This document shows, one piece after another, positions 1-9,309 of a stretch of DNA of 64,000 bases. Numbering within the stretch: the stretch's first letter is position 1; each line of letters starts with the position of its first letter. The notes beneath the pieces are model-generated. The model was not told the DNA's origin and searched no databases. It saw only the letters and a program-made list of their open reading frames with translations. Origin of the DNA: Candidatus Halobonum tyrrellensis G22 (lineage in GTDB: Archaea > Halobacteriota > Halobacteria > Halobacteriales > Haloferacaceae); assembly GCF_000495475.1 (NCBI RefSeq), contig NZ_ASGZ01000028.1:1-64000 (forward strand), given 5' to 3'. Both the position numbers and the translations under genes were made by a program.

Positions 1-177
1 GGGGGCACCGAGACGCTCACCAGCCTGATCGCGAGCCAGTACGGCATCGCCAGCGGCCTCCAGATGAGCGCGCTGTTCGCCGCAGGGGTCGTGCTGTTCG
101 TCACCGTCCTGTTCTTGAGCGTCGGCTCGCAACTCATCGAGAGCCACATGCGCGAACGGCTGGGAGGTGAGGTGTAG
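1..177 (+). CDS. pstC: Phosphate ABC transporter permease PstC, C-terminal fragment
   Basis: This is the last 58 codons of an open frame that enters from the left edge of the window and ends at TAG 175-177. The visible part has one hydrophobic helix followed by a short basic tail ([11 protein letters not shown]), as expected for the final membrane segment of an inner-membrane ABC permease. The assignment rests mainly on position: the stop overlaps the GTG start of pstA by one base (TAGTG), the standard pstC-pstA coupling. Most of the gene lies outside the window. Confidence 0.8.
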   Translation, partial: GGTETLTSLIASQYGIASGLQMSALFAAGVVLFVTVLFLSVGSQLIESHMRERLGGEV

Positions 178-1802
178 TGAGTCTCGACAGCTCCCGCGAC
201 CGACGGCTGGTGAGCGCCGGCCGGTCGTCGGCGCTCGAACGGACCGGGGAGGTCGTCGTGGTCGGCGCGCTCGCGCTCGCGCTCGTGGGCGTGCTCGTCG
301 TCTTCGGCGTCGTCGGTCTGGAGACGACCGTGGCGGGGGTGGCGTTCTACCGCCTCGTCGGTCTGGCCACGGCCGCACTCGGCGCGCTCGTCCTCGGGGC
401 GGGCGCGGCGTCGTACACCGGCACCGTCGACTCCCACCCCGACGACCACGTCGCGCTCCCGACCGCGCTCGGCTTCGGGGTCGGCGGGTTCGCGGTCGGG
501 GGACTGGTCGCCTCACAGACGCTCGGACTCTCGACGGCGTGGCCGCTCGCGGCGCTCGTCGTCGGTGTCGTCGTCGCCGGCGTCGCGGTCTTCCCCCGCG
601 AGGACGTCGGTGTGACGCTGCCGGTCGGGGTGTTCGCGCTCGGGGTCGGCGCCGTCGTCGCCGCCGGCGTCGTCGCCCCCGGCTGGACCTGGCAGCCGAT
701 CGAGAACTCCGCGACGTACCCCGCCGACATCGCGATCCCGTTCCTCGCGCTGGTGACCGGGCTGGTGGTCGCGTGGGTCGGCGCGCGCGCCCGCGACGGG
801 TTCGGCACGCAGGGGCGGCAGTCGGGCGCGTACCTCCTCGTCGGCATCAACGCGGCCGCGATGCTCGGCCTCCTCCTGCTCATCGTGGGGTACGTCGCCA
901 GCAGGGGGTACGGGCCGATGACGCGTGGGATCAAGCTCGGGTTGTTCTGGGACCCGCAGTTCTGGTTCTACTTTGCCCCGATCGACGAGTACGTCGTGTT
1001 CAGCACGCCGCTGGTCTGGTTCCACTGGCCGTTCACGATGAACGGCGTGGCGCTGATGAACGAGATAAACGGCATCGCGCCGGCCATCGTCGGTACGGTG
1101 TGGGTGGTCGCGGGCGCCGTCACGTTCTCGGTTCCGCTCGGGGTGGGCGCGGCGGTGTTCCTCACCGAGTACGCCGAACAGGGGCGGTTCACACAGCTCG
1201 TCGAGATATCCACCAACGGGCTGTGGTCGACGCCGAGTATCGTCTACGGCCTGTTCGGGCTCGCGTTCCTCGTCCCCCGGCTGGGCAACACCACCTCGTT
1301 GCTGTCGGGGATGATCGTACTCGGGGTGATGATGCTCCCGCTCGTGGTGATCACCAGCCGCGAGTCGCTCCAGAGCGTGCCCGACGAGTACCGCGACGCG
1401 AGCGCGGCGCTCGGCGTCGGCAAGTGGGAGACGATCCGGAGCGTCGTCCTGCCGGCGGCGATGCCGGGCGTCATCACGGGCGTCATTCTCGGTGTCGGCC
1501 GGATCGCGGGCGAGACGGCGCCCATCCTGTTGGTGATGGTGGGCGACCCGTTCCCGAGCGTCGGCGCGAAGGTGCTCCAGTCGTTCCAGTTCACCGCGTC
1601 GCCGCCGTTCGTAACCAATCCGGCGCTCGTTCAACCGGCGAGCGCGCTCCCCTACCAGTTGTACGCCGTCATCACGGCCGGCGTCGGTCAGCGCCCATCG
1701 TTCGCGTGGGGGACCGCGCTCGTCCTCCTCCTCGTCGTGATCGGCTTCTACGCCATCGGTATCGGATCCAGAATATACTTCAGACGGAAGCTCAACCAAT
1801 GA
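177..1802 (+). CDS. pstA: Phosphate ABC transporter permease PstA, long form
   Basis: Membrane permease that with PstC forms the channel of the high-affinity phosphate importer. The protein has 541 residues, about twice the usual PstA. Residues 1-245 carry roughly six extra hydrophobic segments. The classical PstA domain occupies about 295-541, with the EAA-type coupling loop at 408-442 ([16 protein letters not shown], then a [11 protein letters not shown] stretch) that contacts PstB. The GTG start at 177 is chosen because it overlaps the pstC stop. The 3' end overlaps pstB by 4 nt (ATGA), so translation is probably coupled. The long N-terminal membrane extension is the unusual feature; long PstA forms occur in haloarchaea, but the role of the extension is not evident. 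Confidence 0.93.
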   Translation: MSLDSSRDRRLVSAGRSSALERTGEVVVVGALALALVGVLVVFGVVGLETTVAGVAFYRLVGLATAALGALVLGAGAASYTGTVDSHPDDHVALPTALGFGVGGFAVGGLVASQTLGLSTAWPLAALVVGVVVAGVAVFPREDVGVTLPVGVFALGVGAVVAAGVVAPGWTWQPIENSATYPADIAIPFLALVTGLVVAWVGARARDGFGTQGRQSGAYLLVGINAAAMLGLLLLIVGYVASRGYGPMTRGIKLGLFWDPQFWFYFAPIDEYVVFSTPLVWFHWPFTMNGVALMNEINGIAPAIVGTVWVVAGAVTFSVPLGVGAAVFLTEYAEQGRFTQLVEISTNGLWSTPSIVYGLFGLAFLVPRLGNTTSLLSGMIVLGVMMLPLVVITSRESLQSVPDEYRDASAALGVGKWETIRSVVLPAAMPGVITGVILGVGRIAGETAPILLVMVGDPFPSVGAKVLQSFQFTASPPFVTNPALVQPASALPYQLYAVITAGVGQRPSFAWGTALVLLLVVIGFYAIGIGSRIYFRRKLNQ

Positions 1803-2764
1803 ACGACACCGGCCCACTCGGCGAAGAACAGACCATGGACTCGACCAGTTCCGACTCGCAAGACGACTACGACTCCGCGTCGACCGGGCGGACCGGGTCG
1901 GACTCCCCCCTGACCGACGGCGAGACCGACGAGGAGATCAGAGCGGAGTGGACCGACTACGAGTTCGACGGTCGAGCCAAGTTCGACGTCGACGAGTTGA
2001 ACGTCTACTACGGCGACGACCGGGCGCTCCGCGACATCTCGATCGAGATACCCGAAGACAGCGTGACCGCGCTCATCGGCCCGTCGGGCTGTGGGAAGTC
2101 GACGTTCCTCCGGTGTCTCAACCGGATGAACGACCGGATCAAGACCGCGCGCATCGACGGCTCGGTCGCGTTCGACGGCGAGAACATCTACCGCGACGGC
2201 GTCAACCTGGTCGAACTCCGCAAGCGCGTCGGCATGGTGTTCCAGTCGCCCAACCCGTTCCCGAAGACGATCCGCGACAACGTCTCGTACGGTCCCCGCA
2301 AGCACGGCGACATCGAGAAGGGACTGCTCGCACGGTTGACGGGCCGCGACGACACCGACGAGGAGGACGAACTCGTCGAGCGCTCGCTGCGGCAGGCGGC
2401 GCTGTGGGACGAGGTCCACGACCGCCTCGACGACAACGCGCTCGGTCTCTCGGGCGGCCAGCAACAGCGGCTCTGTATCGCCCGCGCGCTCGCGACCGAC
2501 CCCGAGGTGCTCCTGATGGACGAGCCGGCGTCGGCGCTCGACCCCATCGCCACCTCGAAGATCGAAGACCTGATCGACGACCTCTCGGAGGAGTACACGG
2601 TCGTCGTCGTCACACACAACATGCAGCAGGCCGCGCGGATCTCCGACCAGACCGCCGTCTTCCTCACCGGCGGGGAACTCGTCGAGTACGGCGACACCGA
2701 ACAGATATTCGAGAACCCGCAGTCCCAGCGGGTCGAAGACTACATCACCGGCAAGTTCGGTTGA
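1799..2764 (+). CDS. pstB: Phosphate ABC transporter ATP-binding protein PstB
   Basis: ATPase subunit of the phosphate importer, 321 residues. Visible motifs are Walker A GPSGCGKS at 94-101, Q-loop Q149, signature LSGGQ at 217-221, Walker B LLMDEP at 238-243 and the switch histidine in VVVTHN. The first 60 residues are an acidic, Ser/Thr/Asp-rich extension absent from bacterial PstB and typical of haloarchaeal adaptation. The C-terminus EDYITGKFG matches the normal PstB end, so the protein is complete. Its stop codon TGA (2762-2764) lies inside the TTGA that forms the right end of an IS605-type element, so the element abuts the last sense codon. phoU, the usual next gene, is displaced 2.3 kb downstream. 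Confidence 0.97.
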   Translation: MNDTGPLGEEQTMDSTSSDSQDDYDSASTGRTGSDSPLTDGETDEEIRAEWTDYEFDGRAKFDVDELNVYYGDDRALRDISIEIPEDSVTALIGPSGCGKSTFLRCLNRMNDRIKTARIDGSVAFDGENIYRDGVNLVELRKRVGMVFQSPNPFPKTIRDNVSYGPRKHGDIEKGLLARLTGRDDTDEEDELVERSLRQAALWDEVHDRLDDNALGLSGGQQQRLCIARALATDPEVLLMDEPASALDPIATSKIEDLIDDLSEEYTVVVVTHNMQQAARISDQTAVFLTGGELVEYGDTEQIFENPQSQRVEDYITGKFG

Positions 2765-2790
2765 CATCCTCCCACGACTGAGGTCGTGGG
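2761..2790 (-). mobile_element. Right end of an IS200/IS605-type element with subterminal hairpin
   Basis: Read on the minus strand, the element ends with an 8-bp perfect stem (CCCACGAC / GTCGTGGG, 2771-2778 with 2783-2790, 4-nt loop), then GGATG and TCAA (2761-2764). A foot hairpin followed by a TCAA cleavage tetranucleotide is the established right-end structure of IS608-like elements. The tnpB remnant ends 20 nt before the hairpin (stop at 2811), the usual spacing. No matching left end is visible upstream, so the element cannot transpose as it stands. This end is also where TnpB guide RNA (omega/reRNA) scaffolds lie. Confidence 0.8.
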
Positions 2791-2810
2791 ATTCCCTCCG
2801 AGTTGGGATA

Positions 2811-3617
2811 TTAGGATTCGCGGCCCGTGACCTGTTCTCGCGGGGCGAAACGTCCCCCACTCCGGTCGAACAGTCGGACCGCTGGCTGTGCCAACCAGCC
2901 GTTATCCCTATCGCCGCCGTCCGTGGCGAGATTCGGGAGTACTTTCCGTCTGATGTTCTCTGCGCCGTTCGCATCCGCGTTCCCGACGAATCCACAGTCG
3001 CACACGTACAAGCCGCGTTCGACGCGCTGATTGTCGTCCGAACGCCCACACACCGAACACGTTTTCGACGTGCCGCGTTCAGACTTCGTGACCACTTCGA
3101 TGCCTTCGGTTTCGGCCTTGTAGTCAAGAAGCATCGTGAAGCGGTCGAACGCCCACCCGTGCAAGTCGAGGTTGCCGTGCGTACCCCAGTTGCGGGACTC
3201 GCCGTTCTCATCCTCACGGATGCCGCTGAGGTCGCCCACGACAATCGTCCCGACGCCGCGCTCAACGCACTCAGACACGATGTCTTTCGACAGCGTGTGC
3301 AAGAAGTGCGTCCGGCGGGAGGTACGCTTGCGGTCGAGACGCTTTGCTTCGCGCGACGCCGAATCGTCCGTCTCGGCGCGCTTCTTGGCGAAGTAGTATT
3401 CGTCTTCTTTGAGCGCCCCGCCGGGGTACAACACGGATTCGTCGCCATACGAGACGGCGGCGAGGTTGCAGATACCGAGGTCGATGCCCGCCACACCGTC
3501 ACCCGGTGCGTCGGCAACATCGACTTCGACGCGGCAGACAAAGTGCAACCGCCAGACGCCGTGTTCGTACACCGCACGAACCTGCTGGACGTTCTCGACG
3601 GTTCGACCCTCTGTAAC
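2811..3617 (-). pseudogene. tnpB: TnpB (IS605 OrfB) C-terminal remnant
   Basis: N-terminally truncated TnpB, the RNA-guided nuclease of IS200/IS605 elements. The open frame from GTG 3572 gives 253 residues, and recognisable coding continues upstream to about 3617 without a plausible start. A full TnpB is about 370-430 residues, so the N-terminal third or more is missing. Visible parts are the first RuvC aspartate in GIDLGICNLA, the second RuvC block as IVVGDLSGIR (Gly where Glu is usual), the zinc ribbon (CSVCG, then VCDCGF, which has one residue fewer than CxxC) and the third RuvC aspartate in NADANGAENI. It opposes pstB and phoU. Probably dead as a transposition accessory, but its 3' end and the adjoining right end remain intact. 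Confidence 0.85.
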
Positions 3618-3693
3618 TCGACCCCGGACTCCGAATCGGGATCCGCGTTTCCGTCCCGCTTCCCCTCCCGTTCGACCCCGGCGGGCGTCGGAC

Positions 3694-4839
3694 TCAGTCG
3701 TCCGTCTCGGTTCCCGTTTCTGTCCCCGTCTCGCTTCCCCACCCCGGGAGCGTCGGCCGAACGGACACGTCGATCCCGTCGTCGTCGACCCACACCGACA
3801 CCGGGCCGACCGGCGGGCAGACGTCCCACGAGTACCGCTCGACCCGGTCGCCGGTCTCGACGCGTATCTCGTAGCTCCCCGCGGGACCGACCACTCCCTG
3901 CCGCACCGCCCGCTCGTTGGGTTCGAGGCGGAACCCGCTCTCGAACCGCTCGCCCGTCCCGTCGGCGATGCCCACCGTCACCCGTCGGGCGGCGTCCGTC
4001 CGGTTGGTCACCGCCAGCGGCCGCCGGAGCAGGTCACAGAGGAGCCGCGGGCCGTCGGCGGCGACGTACAGCGCGCCGTCCGCGAGCGGCCGCCACTCGG
4101 AGCGGTCCTCGGCCCCGTCGACGCTGGCGACGACCCGCACCGTCCGCTCGCGGACGGCCAGCGGGAGCCGCACCCGCGAGTCGGCCGGGACGGCCACCTG
4201 CAGCCCCGCGAACCCCTCGCCGTTGGCCAGCGCCACTGCGACCGTCCGAGCCGGACCGCCGTTGTCGACGACCAGCGGCCGGCTCCCCTCCTGCCCGTCG
4301 CCGACCAGCGAGGCCGTGTCGCCCTCGACGAGTTCCGCCGCGGCCGCCCCCCGGTAGCGGTCGCGCGGCGTCACGCCGACGTCGAGGTCCGCGCCGAGGT
4401 CGCCCGACGCGGCGTCGGCCGTCCACGCGAACGACGCCGTCCGGCCGTCGGCCGTCCGGACCGTCACGTCGTACGTGCCCGCGCCGACGAGCACGTCCGT
4501 CAGCCGCACCGCGCCGGCGCCGGGCACCGCCTCCGCCGTCTCCAGGACGGTCGTCCCGCCGTCGCGCAGGCGGACGCCCACGCGGGCCTCGTCGAGTCGC
4601 TGGTTCGTGAGTATCACGTCCCGCGGTCGGTCGAGGCGGTCGGCACCCTCGGCGGCGTACGGCGGGGGCGTCGGGGTCGCCGTCGGCGTCGCCGTGGGGG
4701 TGGGTGTCGGCGCCGGCGTCCCTCGGAGGTCGGGCGCGACCGTCCTGCTGCCGTCGCCCGCGTCCCCCCCGAACGCGCTACACCCCGCGAGTCCCGCGAG
4801 CAGTCCGGCCGCGACTCCGAGCGCCGAGCGGCGGTCCAT
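3694..4839 (-). CDS. Haloarchaeal secreted lipoprotein of unknown function
   Basis: Predicted lipoprotein of 381 residues. The ATG at 4839 is chosen because it gives a compact signal peptide (MDRRSALG, hydrophobic core, lipobox LAGC with Cys20). The RR pair suggests Tat export, but the motif is not strict. After the lipid cysteine comes a Thr/Pro repeat linker (PTPTPTATPTATP, about residues 45-58), then about 300 residues with no family I recognise. The rest looks like repeated beta-rich segments (for example GAGTYDVTV and GPAGSYEIRV), compatible with immunoglobulin-like surface domains. The C-terminus ends in ETGTETGTETDD repeats. It lies opposite and between pstB and phoU, so it is an interloper in the phosphate operon. 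Function unknown. Confidence 0.8.
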   Translation of the reverse strand: MDRRSALGVAAGLLAGLAGCSAFGGDAGDGSRTVAPDLRGTPAPTPTPTATPTATPTPPPYAAEGADRLDRPRDVILTNQRLDEARVGVRLRDGGTTVLETAEAVPGAGAVRLTDVLVGAGTYDVTVRTADGRTASFAWTADAASGDLGADLDVGVTPRDRYRGAAAAELVEGDTASLVGDGQEGSRPLVVDNGGPARTVAVALANGEGFAGLQVAVPADSRVRLPLAVRERTVRVVASVDGAEDRSEWRPLADGALYVAADGPRLLCDLLRRPLAVTNRTDAARRVTVGIADGTGERFESGFRLEPNERAVRQGVVGPAGSYEIRVETGDRVERYSWDVCPPVGPVSVWVDDDGIDVSVRPTLPGWGSETGTETGTETDD

Positions 4840-5002
4840 ACGCGCGGGTGGGTCCGGGGCGACGTGAATCCACGCCGGTCGTGCGGCCGCGCGACCGGCG
4901 GGCCGACGGACGGGAGCGGGACGTGAGTCAACGTCTCTCACACGACCCGCGCATACGGCTTCTCACTCGTCGAGACGGGCGAGTCGGGCGAGCGTGCCGG
5001 GG

Positions 5003-5013
5003 GAAGGTTTACG
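5003..5013 (+). promoter_or_regulatory. Candidate promoter of phoU
   Basis: A purine-rich GGGAAGG is followed by TTTA at 5008-5011, placed 29-32 nt before the phoU ATG at 5040. This matches the haloarchaeal BRE/TATA spacing for a leaderless or nearly leaderless transcript. It means phoU probably has its own promoter now that the inserted segment separates it from pstB. Confidence 0.5.
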
Positions 5014-5039
5014 CCCGCGTCTCGATACAGGTGTACCCA

Positions 5040-5714
5040 ATGCCACGCGAACAGTACCAAGAGCGCCTCGACGGACTCCGCGAGGATATCCTCTTCATGA
5101 GCGAACTGGTCGCCGACCGCCTCCGGATGGGGATGGACGCGCTGGAGACGAAAGACGTCGAGGTGGCCCAACAGGTCATCGAGGAGGACGCCGAGATAAA
5201 CGACCTGTACCTCGAACTCGAACAGGAGTGTATCGACCTGTTCGCGCTCCAACAGCCGGTCGCGGGTGACCTCCGGTTCATCGCGGCGTCGTTCAAGATC
5301 ATCACCGACCTCGAACGCATCGGCGACCTGGCGACCAACCTCGGCGAGTACACCCTCGAAGCCGAACGCGACGTGTTCCCCGACGTCGACGTCCAGCGTA
5401 TCGGCGAGCGGACGCTCGTGATGCTCTCCGACGCGATGGAGGCGTACGCCGCCGAGGACCCCGACGCCTGCTACGCGGTCGCAGAGGCCGACGACACCGT
5501 CGACGAGATGTGTACCGGCGCGAGCAACACCGTCGTCCGCGAACTCATCGAGAGCGAGACCACCGACACCGACGCGGACCTCGAACACCTGCTCCAGGAC
5601 GTCTCGCGGCTGCTGTTGACGATCCGCGACCTCGAACGCGTCGGCGACCACACGGTCAACATCGCGGCGCGCACGCTGTACATGGTCGAGAACGACGACA
5701 CGCTCATCTACTGA
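5040..5714 (+). CDS. phoU: Phosphate uptake regulator PhoU
   Basis: PhoU, 224 residues: a cytoplasmic all-helical protein that restrains the Pst transporter and mediates phosphate signalling. Two PhoU repeats are visible. Each has the metal-cluster style motif: DLERIGDLATNLGEYT near residues 84-99 and DLERVGDHTVNIAARTLY near 199-216. The length is normal for the family. ATG 5040 begins MPREQYQERL, the standard N-terminus; longer upstream frames are low-complexity read-through. In other haloarchaea phoU directly follows pstB. Here the order is kept but an IS remnant and a reversed lipoprotein gene lie between. Confidence 0.96.
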   Translation: MPREQYQERLDGLREDILFMSELVADRLRMGMDALETKDVEVAQQVIEEDAEINDLYLELEQECIDLFALQQPVAGDLRFIAASFKIITDLERIGDLATNLGEYTLEAERDVFPDVDVQRIGERTLVMLSDAMEAYAAEDPDACYAVAEADDTVDEMCTGASNTVVRELIESETTDTDADLEHLLQDVSRLLLTIRDLERVGDHTVNIAARTLYMVENDDTLIY

Positions 5715-5837
5715 GCGCCGGCCGCAGTGGCTGTGCGTCCGTAACGACTATTTATTTCTAGGAATATTCTATACAAAAACGGACCGATTCGTGGAGGGTG
5801 GAAAGACCTATTGAGATCCCGCGAGTGAACCCGTCAA

Positions 5838-6707
5838 ATGGCAGGGTCCCCGAGTTCGAACGCGACCGAGTCGGGTGAGAGCGGCGACGAGTCGAGGATG
5901 GGGGTACTGGACGTACTGATGACCGGCGTCGCGGTGCTCGTCCCCATCGTCGTCACCGTCTACGTGCTCGACGTGCTGTTGAGGTTCGTCATCGACGCCT
6001 TCCAGCCGTTCATCGGACTGCTCGAGTACTTCGACGTGATCGCGACCGTCGAGCGGAACGGGTTCGTCTCCTTCCTCATCGAGGCGGAGGTGTACGGGCA
6101 GGTCGTCAGCGTGTTGACCGAACTCATCGCGGTCCTGATCCTGGTCGGCATCGTCCTCCTCGCCGGACTGGTCGGGCGACACCGCTACGGCAAACGCGCG
6201 ATCGACTACTTCGACCTCATGATCGCCGCCGTCCCCGGCATCGGTACGGTGTACAAGAGCGCCCGCCGGATGGGCGACGTGATGCTCGACGACGAGGGCG
6301 CGCAGAACTTCAAGTCGATCAAACTGGTCGAGTGTCTCAACGACGACATGTACACGCTGGCGTTCGAGACCAGCGACTCCCCGCCCGCCATCGAGGACGC
6401 GACGGGTCACGAGAAGATGGTGTCGGTGTTCATCCCGATGGCGCCCAACCCGGTGACCGGCGGCTTCCTGACGTACCTCCCCGAGGAGAACGTCCACGAC
6501 GTCGACATGACGATCGACGAGGGCGTCCGGAGCATCCTCACCAGCGGCATCGCGGCCGACGACGGCGACGAGGACGGCCCGGAGATCACCGACCCCCGCG
6601 AGGTGACGATGGCCGACCTCAAGGACGTGACCGACTTCCGGAAACTGGAGGACGCGGTGTCGTCCGACTCCGACGACTCCGACGACCGGAACCGGGACGA
6701 CGACTGA
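5838..6707 (+). CDS. DUF502 family membrane protein
   Basis: Integral membrane protein of 289 residues in the DUF502 family, whose function is unknown. It has a short polar N-terminus, a first membrane helix near 25-50 (VLMTGVAVLVPIVVTVYVLDVLL), a second near 90-113, then a soluble domain with the family motifs PGIGTVYKSARRM and a VSVFIPMAPNPVTGGFLTY-type segment. The C-terminus is a long acidic tail (about 235-289) ending in Asp/Ser runs. The AT-rich stretch upstream (5748-5776, containing TTTATTT and CTATACAAAAA) supplies possible TATA elements. It is a single gene between phoU and the convergent cdc48. Confidence 0.85.
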   Translation: MAGSPSSNATESGESGDESRMGVLDVLMTGVAVLVPIVVTVYVLDVLLRFVIDAFQPFIGLLEYFDVIATVERNGFVSFLIEAEVYGQVVSVLTELIAVLILVGIVLLAGLVGRHRYGKRAIDYFDLMIAAVPGIGTVYKSARRMGDVMLDDEGAQNFKSIKLVECLNDDMYTLAFETSDSPPAIEDATGHEKMVSVFIPMAPNPVTGGFLTYLPEENVHDVDMTIDEGVRSILTSGIAADDGDEDGPEITDPREVTMADLKDVTDFRKLEDAVSSDSDDSDDRNRDDD

Positions 6708-6788
6708 GCCGGGTCGCCCCGAACGGAACGGGTCGCCGACCGCGGACGGCGGAGTCGGGACCGACCGCCGGCGCGGGCGTTCGGTACG

Positions 6789-9014
6789 CTACTGGAAACC
6801 GATCCGGCCGCCCTGTTCGCGGGTCAGACCGTCGGTGCCGCCGCCCTTGAACTGCTCTTCGACGCCCTCGTAGTAGCTGAGGATCTCGTCGGTGATCGTC
6901 GGGCGGACGCTCTCCATCGCCTTCCGGAAGTGGCGCATCTCGACGTCCTCGGCGTCGTCGTCCTCGCGGAGCGCCTCGATCGCACCCTCGCGGGCGATCG
7001 ACTCGAGGTCGGACCCCACGTAGCCGTCGGTGAGTTCGGCGAGTTCGCGCAGGCTCACGTCCGCGGCGAGGGGCGTGTCGTCCGTGTGGATCTTGAGGAT
7101 CTGCTCGCGGCCCTCGACGTCGGGTTGACCCACCATCACCAGCCGGTCGAACCGGCCCGAGCGGATCAGCGCGGGGTCGATCATGTCCGGCCGGTTGGTC
7201 GCGCCGATCACCATCACGTCACCCATCTCCTCTAGCCCGTCGAGTTCGGTGAGGAGCTGGTTGACGACGCGCTCGGAGACGTTGTTGCCCATCTCCTGGC
7301 CGCGGCTGGGCGCGAGGCTGTCGAGTTCGTCGAAGAAGATGACCGTCGGCGCGACCTGTCGCGCCTTCCGGAACGTCTGACGGATCGCCTTCTCCGACTC
7401 GCCGACCCACTTCGAGAGCAGTTGCGGGCCGCGAACCGAGATGAAGTTGGCGTTGGTCTCGTTGGCCACCGCCTTCGCCATCAGCGTCTTGCCCGTCCCC
7501 GGCGGGCCGTACAGGAGCACCCCCTTTGGCGCCTCGACGCCCATGCGCTCGAACTTCTCGGGGGCGGACAGCGGCCACTCGACCGCCTCCTTCACCTTCT
7601 GTTGGGGGTCTTCGAGTCCGCCCACGTCGTCCCAGGTGATCTTGGGGAGTTCGACCAGCACCTCCCGCATCGCGGAGGGCTCCACCTCCGCGAGCGCGCC
7701 GCGGAAGTCACGGCGTTTGACGATCATCCGGTCGATCAGGCTCGGGGGGATGTCCTCCTCGTCCAAGTCGATCTCGGGGAGGTACCGCCGGAGCGCCTTC
7801 ATCGCGGCCTCCTTCGTCAGGCTCTCGATGTCGGCGCCGACGAACCCGTGGGTCTCGTCGGCGAGGCGGTCGAGGTCGACGTCGTCCGACAGCGGCATCC
7901 CGCGGGTGTGGATCTGGAGCACCTCCTTCCGGCCGCTCTCGTCGGGGACGCCGATCTCGATCTCGCGGTCGAACCGGCCGGGCCGGCGGAGCGCGGGGTC
8001 GACGCTGTCGACGCGGTTGGTCGCGCCGATCACGATGACCTGGCCCCGCGTTTCGAGACCGTCCATCATCGTCAGCAGTTGCGCGACGACGCGCCGTTCC
8101 ACCTCGCCGGTGACGTCCTCGCGTTTCGGGGCGATCGAGTCGAGTTCGTCGATGAAGATGATCGCCGGCGACTCCTCCTTGGCGTCCTCGAAGATCTCCC
8201 GCAGTTGCTGTTCGGACTCGCCGTAGTACTTCGAGATGATCTCCGGGCCGGCGATCGAGAAGAACGACGCGCTGGTCTCGTTGGCCACCGCCTTCGCGAG
8301 GAGGGTCTTGCCCGTCCCGGGCGGGCCGTGCAGCAGGACGCCCTGCGGCGGTTCGATCCCGAGTTTCTTGAAGATCTGCGGGTGTTTCATCGGGAGTTCG
8401 ACCATCTCCCGGACCCGCTGGATCTCGCTTTGGAGGCCGCCGATGTCCTCGTAGGTGATGCCGCCGCCGGTCTTCTCGAACCCCGATATCGGCTCCTCGC
8501 GGAGCTCCACCTCGGTGTCCTCGGTGATCAGCGTCACCCCGTCGGGTTCGGTGTCGACGGCGATCAGCGGGATCGCCTGCCCCGGCGAGCGCATGAACGG
8601 GTGGTTCGTGCTGCTCATGACCGGGACGATGTCGCGTTCGACCACCGGTCGCTTGAGGATCTGGCGTTTCACCATGCCCGCGGCGTCCGACCCGAACTGG
8701 ACGGACGCCTCCTCGGGCGGCGCGAGCGTGAGCTTCTCCGCCTTCTGGGCTTCGGCCTTCCGGATGGTGACCCGCTCACCGATCCCCACGTCGGCGTTCT
8801 GTCGGGTGAACCCGTCGATGCGAACGGTGTCGGTGTTCCAGTCCTGTCGGTCGGCGCGCCAGACCTTCGCCGCGGTGGTCTCGGCGCCCTCGATCTCGAT
8901 GATGTCTCCGGGCGAGAGCTTCAGGTGCAGCAACGTATCCGGGTCGAGACGTGCGATGCCCCGGCCCGAGTCGTTGGGGTACGCCTTCGCCACTTCGAGT
9001 TGGACTTCGTTCAT
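6789..9014 (-). CDS. cdcH: CDC48/VAT-type AAA+ ATPase
   Basis: Archaeal p97/CDC48 unfoldase, 741 residues; it forms a hexamer that feeds substrates to proteolysis or disassembles complexes. The N-domain spans about 1-185 (double-psi barrel then four-stranded domain). The D1 module has Walker A GPPGTGKT at 230-237 and Walker [10 protein letters not shown] near 285-293. The D2 module has Walker A GPPGTGKT at 503-510 and a VIFFDELDS Walker B. Arginine fingers are present in RRPGRFDR and RSGRFDR. The ATG at 9014 starts [15 protein letters not shown], the standard N-terminus; the longer upstream frame is not coding. Monocistronic, divergent from larC. Confidence 0.97.
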   Translation of the reverse strand: MNEVQLEVAKAYPNDSGRGIARLDPDTLLHLKLSPGDIIEIEGAETTAAKVWRADRQDWNTDTVRIDGFTRQNADVGIGERVTIRKAEAQKAEKLTLAPPEEASVQFGSDAAGMVKRQILKRPVVERDIVPVMSSTNHPFMRSPGQAIPLIAVDTEPDGVTLITEDTEVELREEPISGFEKTGGGITYEDIGGLQSEIQRVREMVELPMKHPQIFKKLGIEPPQGVLLHGPPGTGKTLLAKAVANETSASFFSIAGPEIISKYYGESEQQLREIFEDAKEESPAIIFIDELDSIAPKREDVTGEVERRVVAQLLTMMDGLETRGQVIVIGATNRVDSVDPALRRPGRFDREIEIGVPDESGRKEVLQIHTRGMPLSDDVDLDRLADETHGFVGADIESLTKEAAMKALRRYLPEIDLDEEDIPPSLIDRMIVKRRDFRGALAEVEPSAMREVLVELPKITWDDVGGLEDPQQKVKEAVEWPLSAPEKFERMGVEAPKGVLLYGPPGTGKTLMAKAVANETNANFISVRGPQLLSKWVGESEKAIRQTFRKARQVAPTVIFFDELDSLAPSRGQEMGNNVSERVVNQLLTELDGLEEMGDVMVIGATNRPDMIDPALIRSGRFDRLVMVGQPDVEGREQILKIHTDDTPLAADVSLRELAELTDGYVGSDLESIAREGAIEALREDDDAEDVEMRHFRKAMESVRPTITDEILSYYEGVEEQFKGGGTDGLTREQGGRIGFQ

Positions 9015-9309
9015 TGTGTTGGATGCGGGGTACTCGTCTACGGAATCTGCGCTACCGCGGCGGTTAAGTGCTTTGCTGCCACGTGTCGGCGTCCGCGCGG
9101 TCGGCGGACGGGTCCGCGCCGGATCCGTTCGATGTGAGGTACGATAGCACGATTCGCGGCCCGGCTTGAAAACCCCACGGGTTCGGGCCGGCCGTTCCGC
9201 CCGGCGCCACTCGGCGCGGGACCCGCCCCGGGGGCCCGGGCGGTTCGGTCGACTCCCGGGGTTCGCCCCGCTCCGAACGCTTTTTCGCCCCGCCCGCGTC
9301 CGACCGGGT
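9015..9309. promoter_or_regulatory. Divergent promoter region between cdc48 and larC
   Basis: No gene is seen in this 295-nt spacer. For cdc48 the best TATA-like element on the minus strand is CTTAAC (9063-9068), which would leave a leader of about 25 nt. For larC the CTTTTTCG at 9280-9287 lies about 25-30 nt before ATG 9310, giving a leaderless transcript. No operator-like symmetry was noticed. Confidence 0.45.

Noticed and set aside
347-1817. Long minus-strand frames opposite pstA
   Set aside because: They are Arg/Asp/Pro-rich complements of a clear membrane permease; high GC opens such frames everywhere in the window.
3159-4926. Plus-strand frames of 480-500 codons opposite tnpB and the lipoprotein gene
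   Set aside because: Arg/Pro/Ser-rich composition without any fold. The opposite strand has real motifs (RuvC, zinc ribbon, lipobox).
5838-6707. DUF502 protein as part of the phosphate cluster
   Set aside because: It has its own AT-rich upstream region, and the family is not known to act in phosphate uptake; adjacency alone is weak.
7422-9137. Plus-strand 571-codon frame opposite cdc48
   Set aside because: It is the complement of a strongly conserved AAA+ gene; the composition (Val/Asp/His/Arg) is that of a shadow frame.
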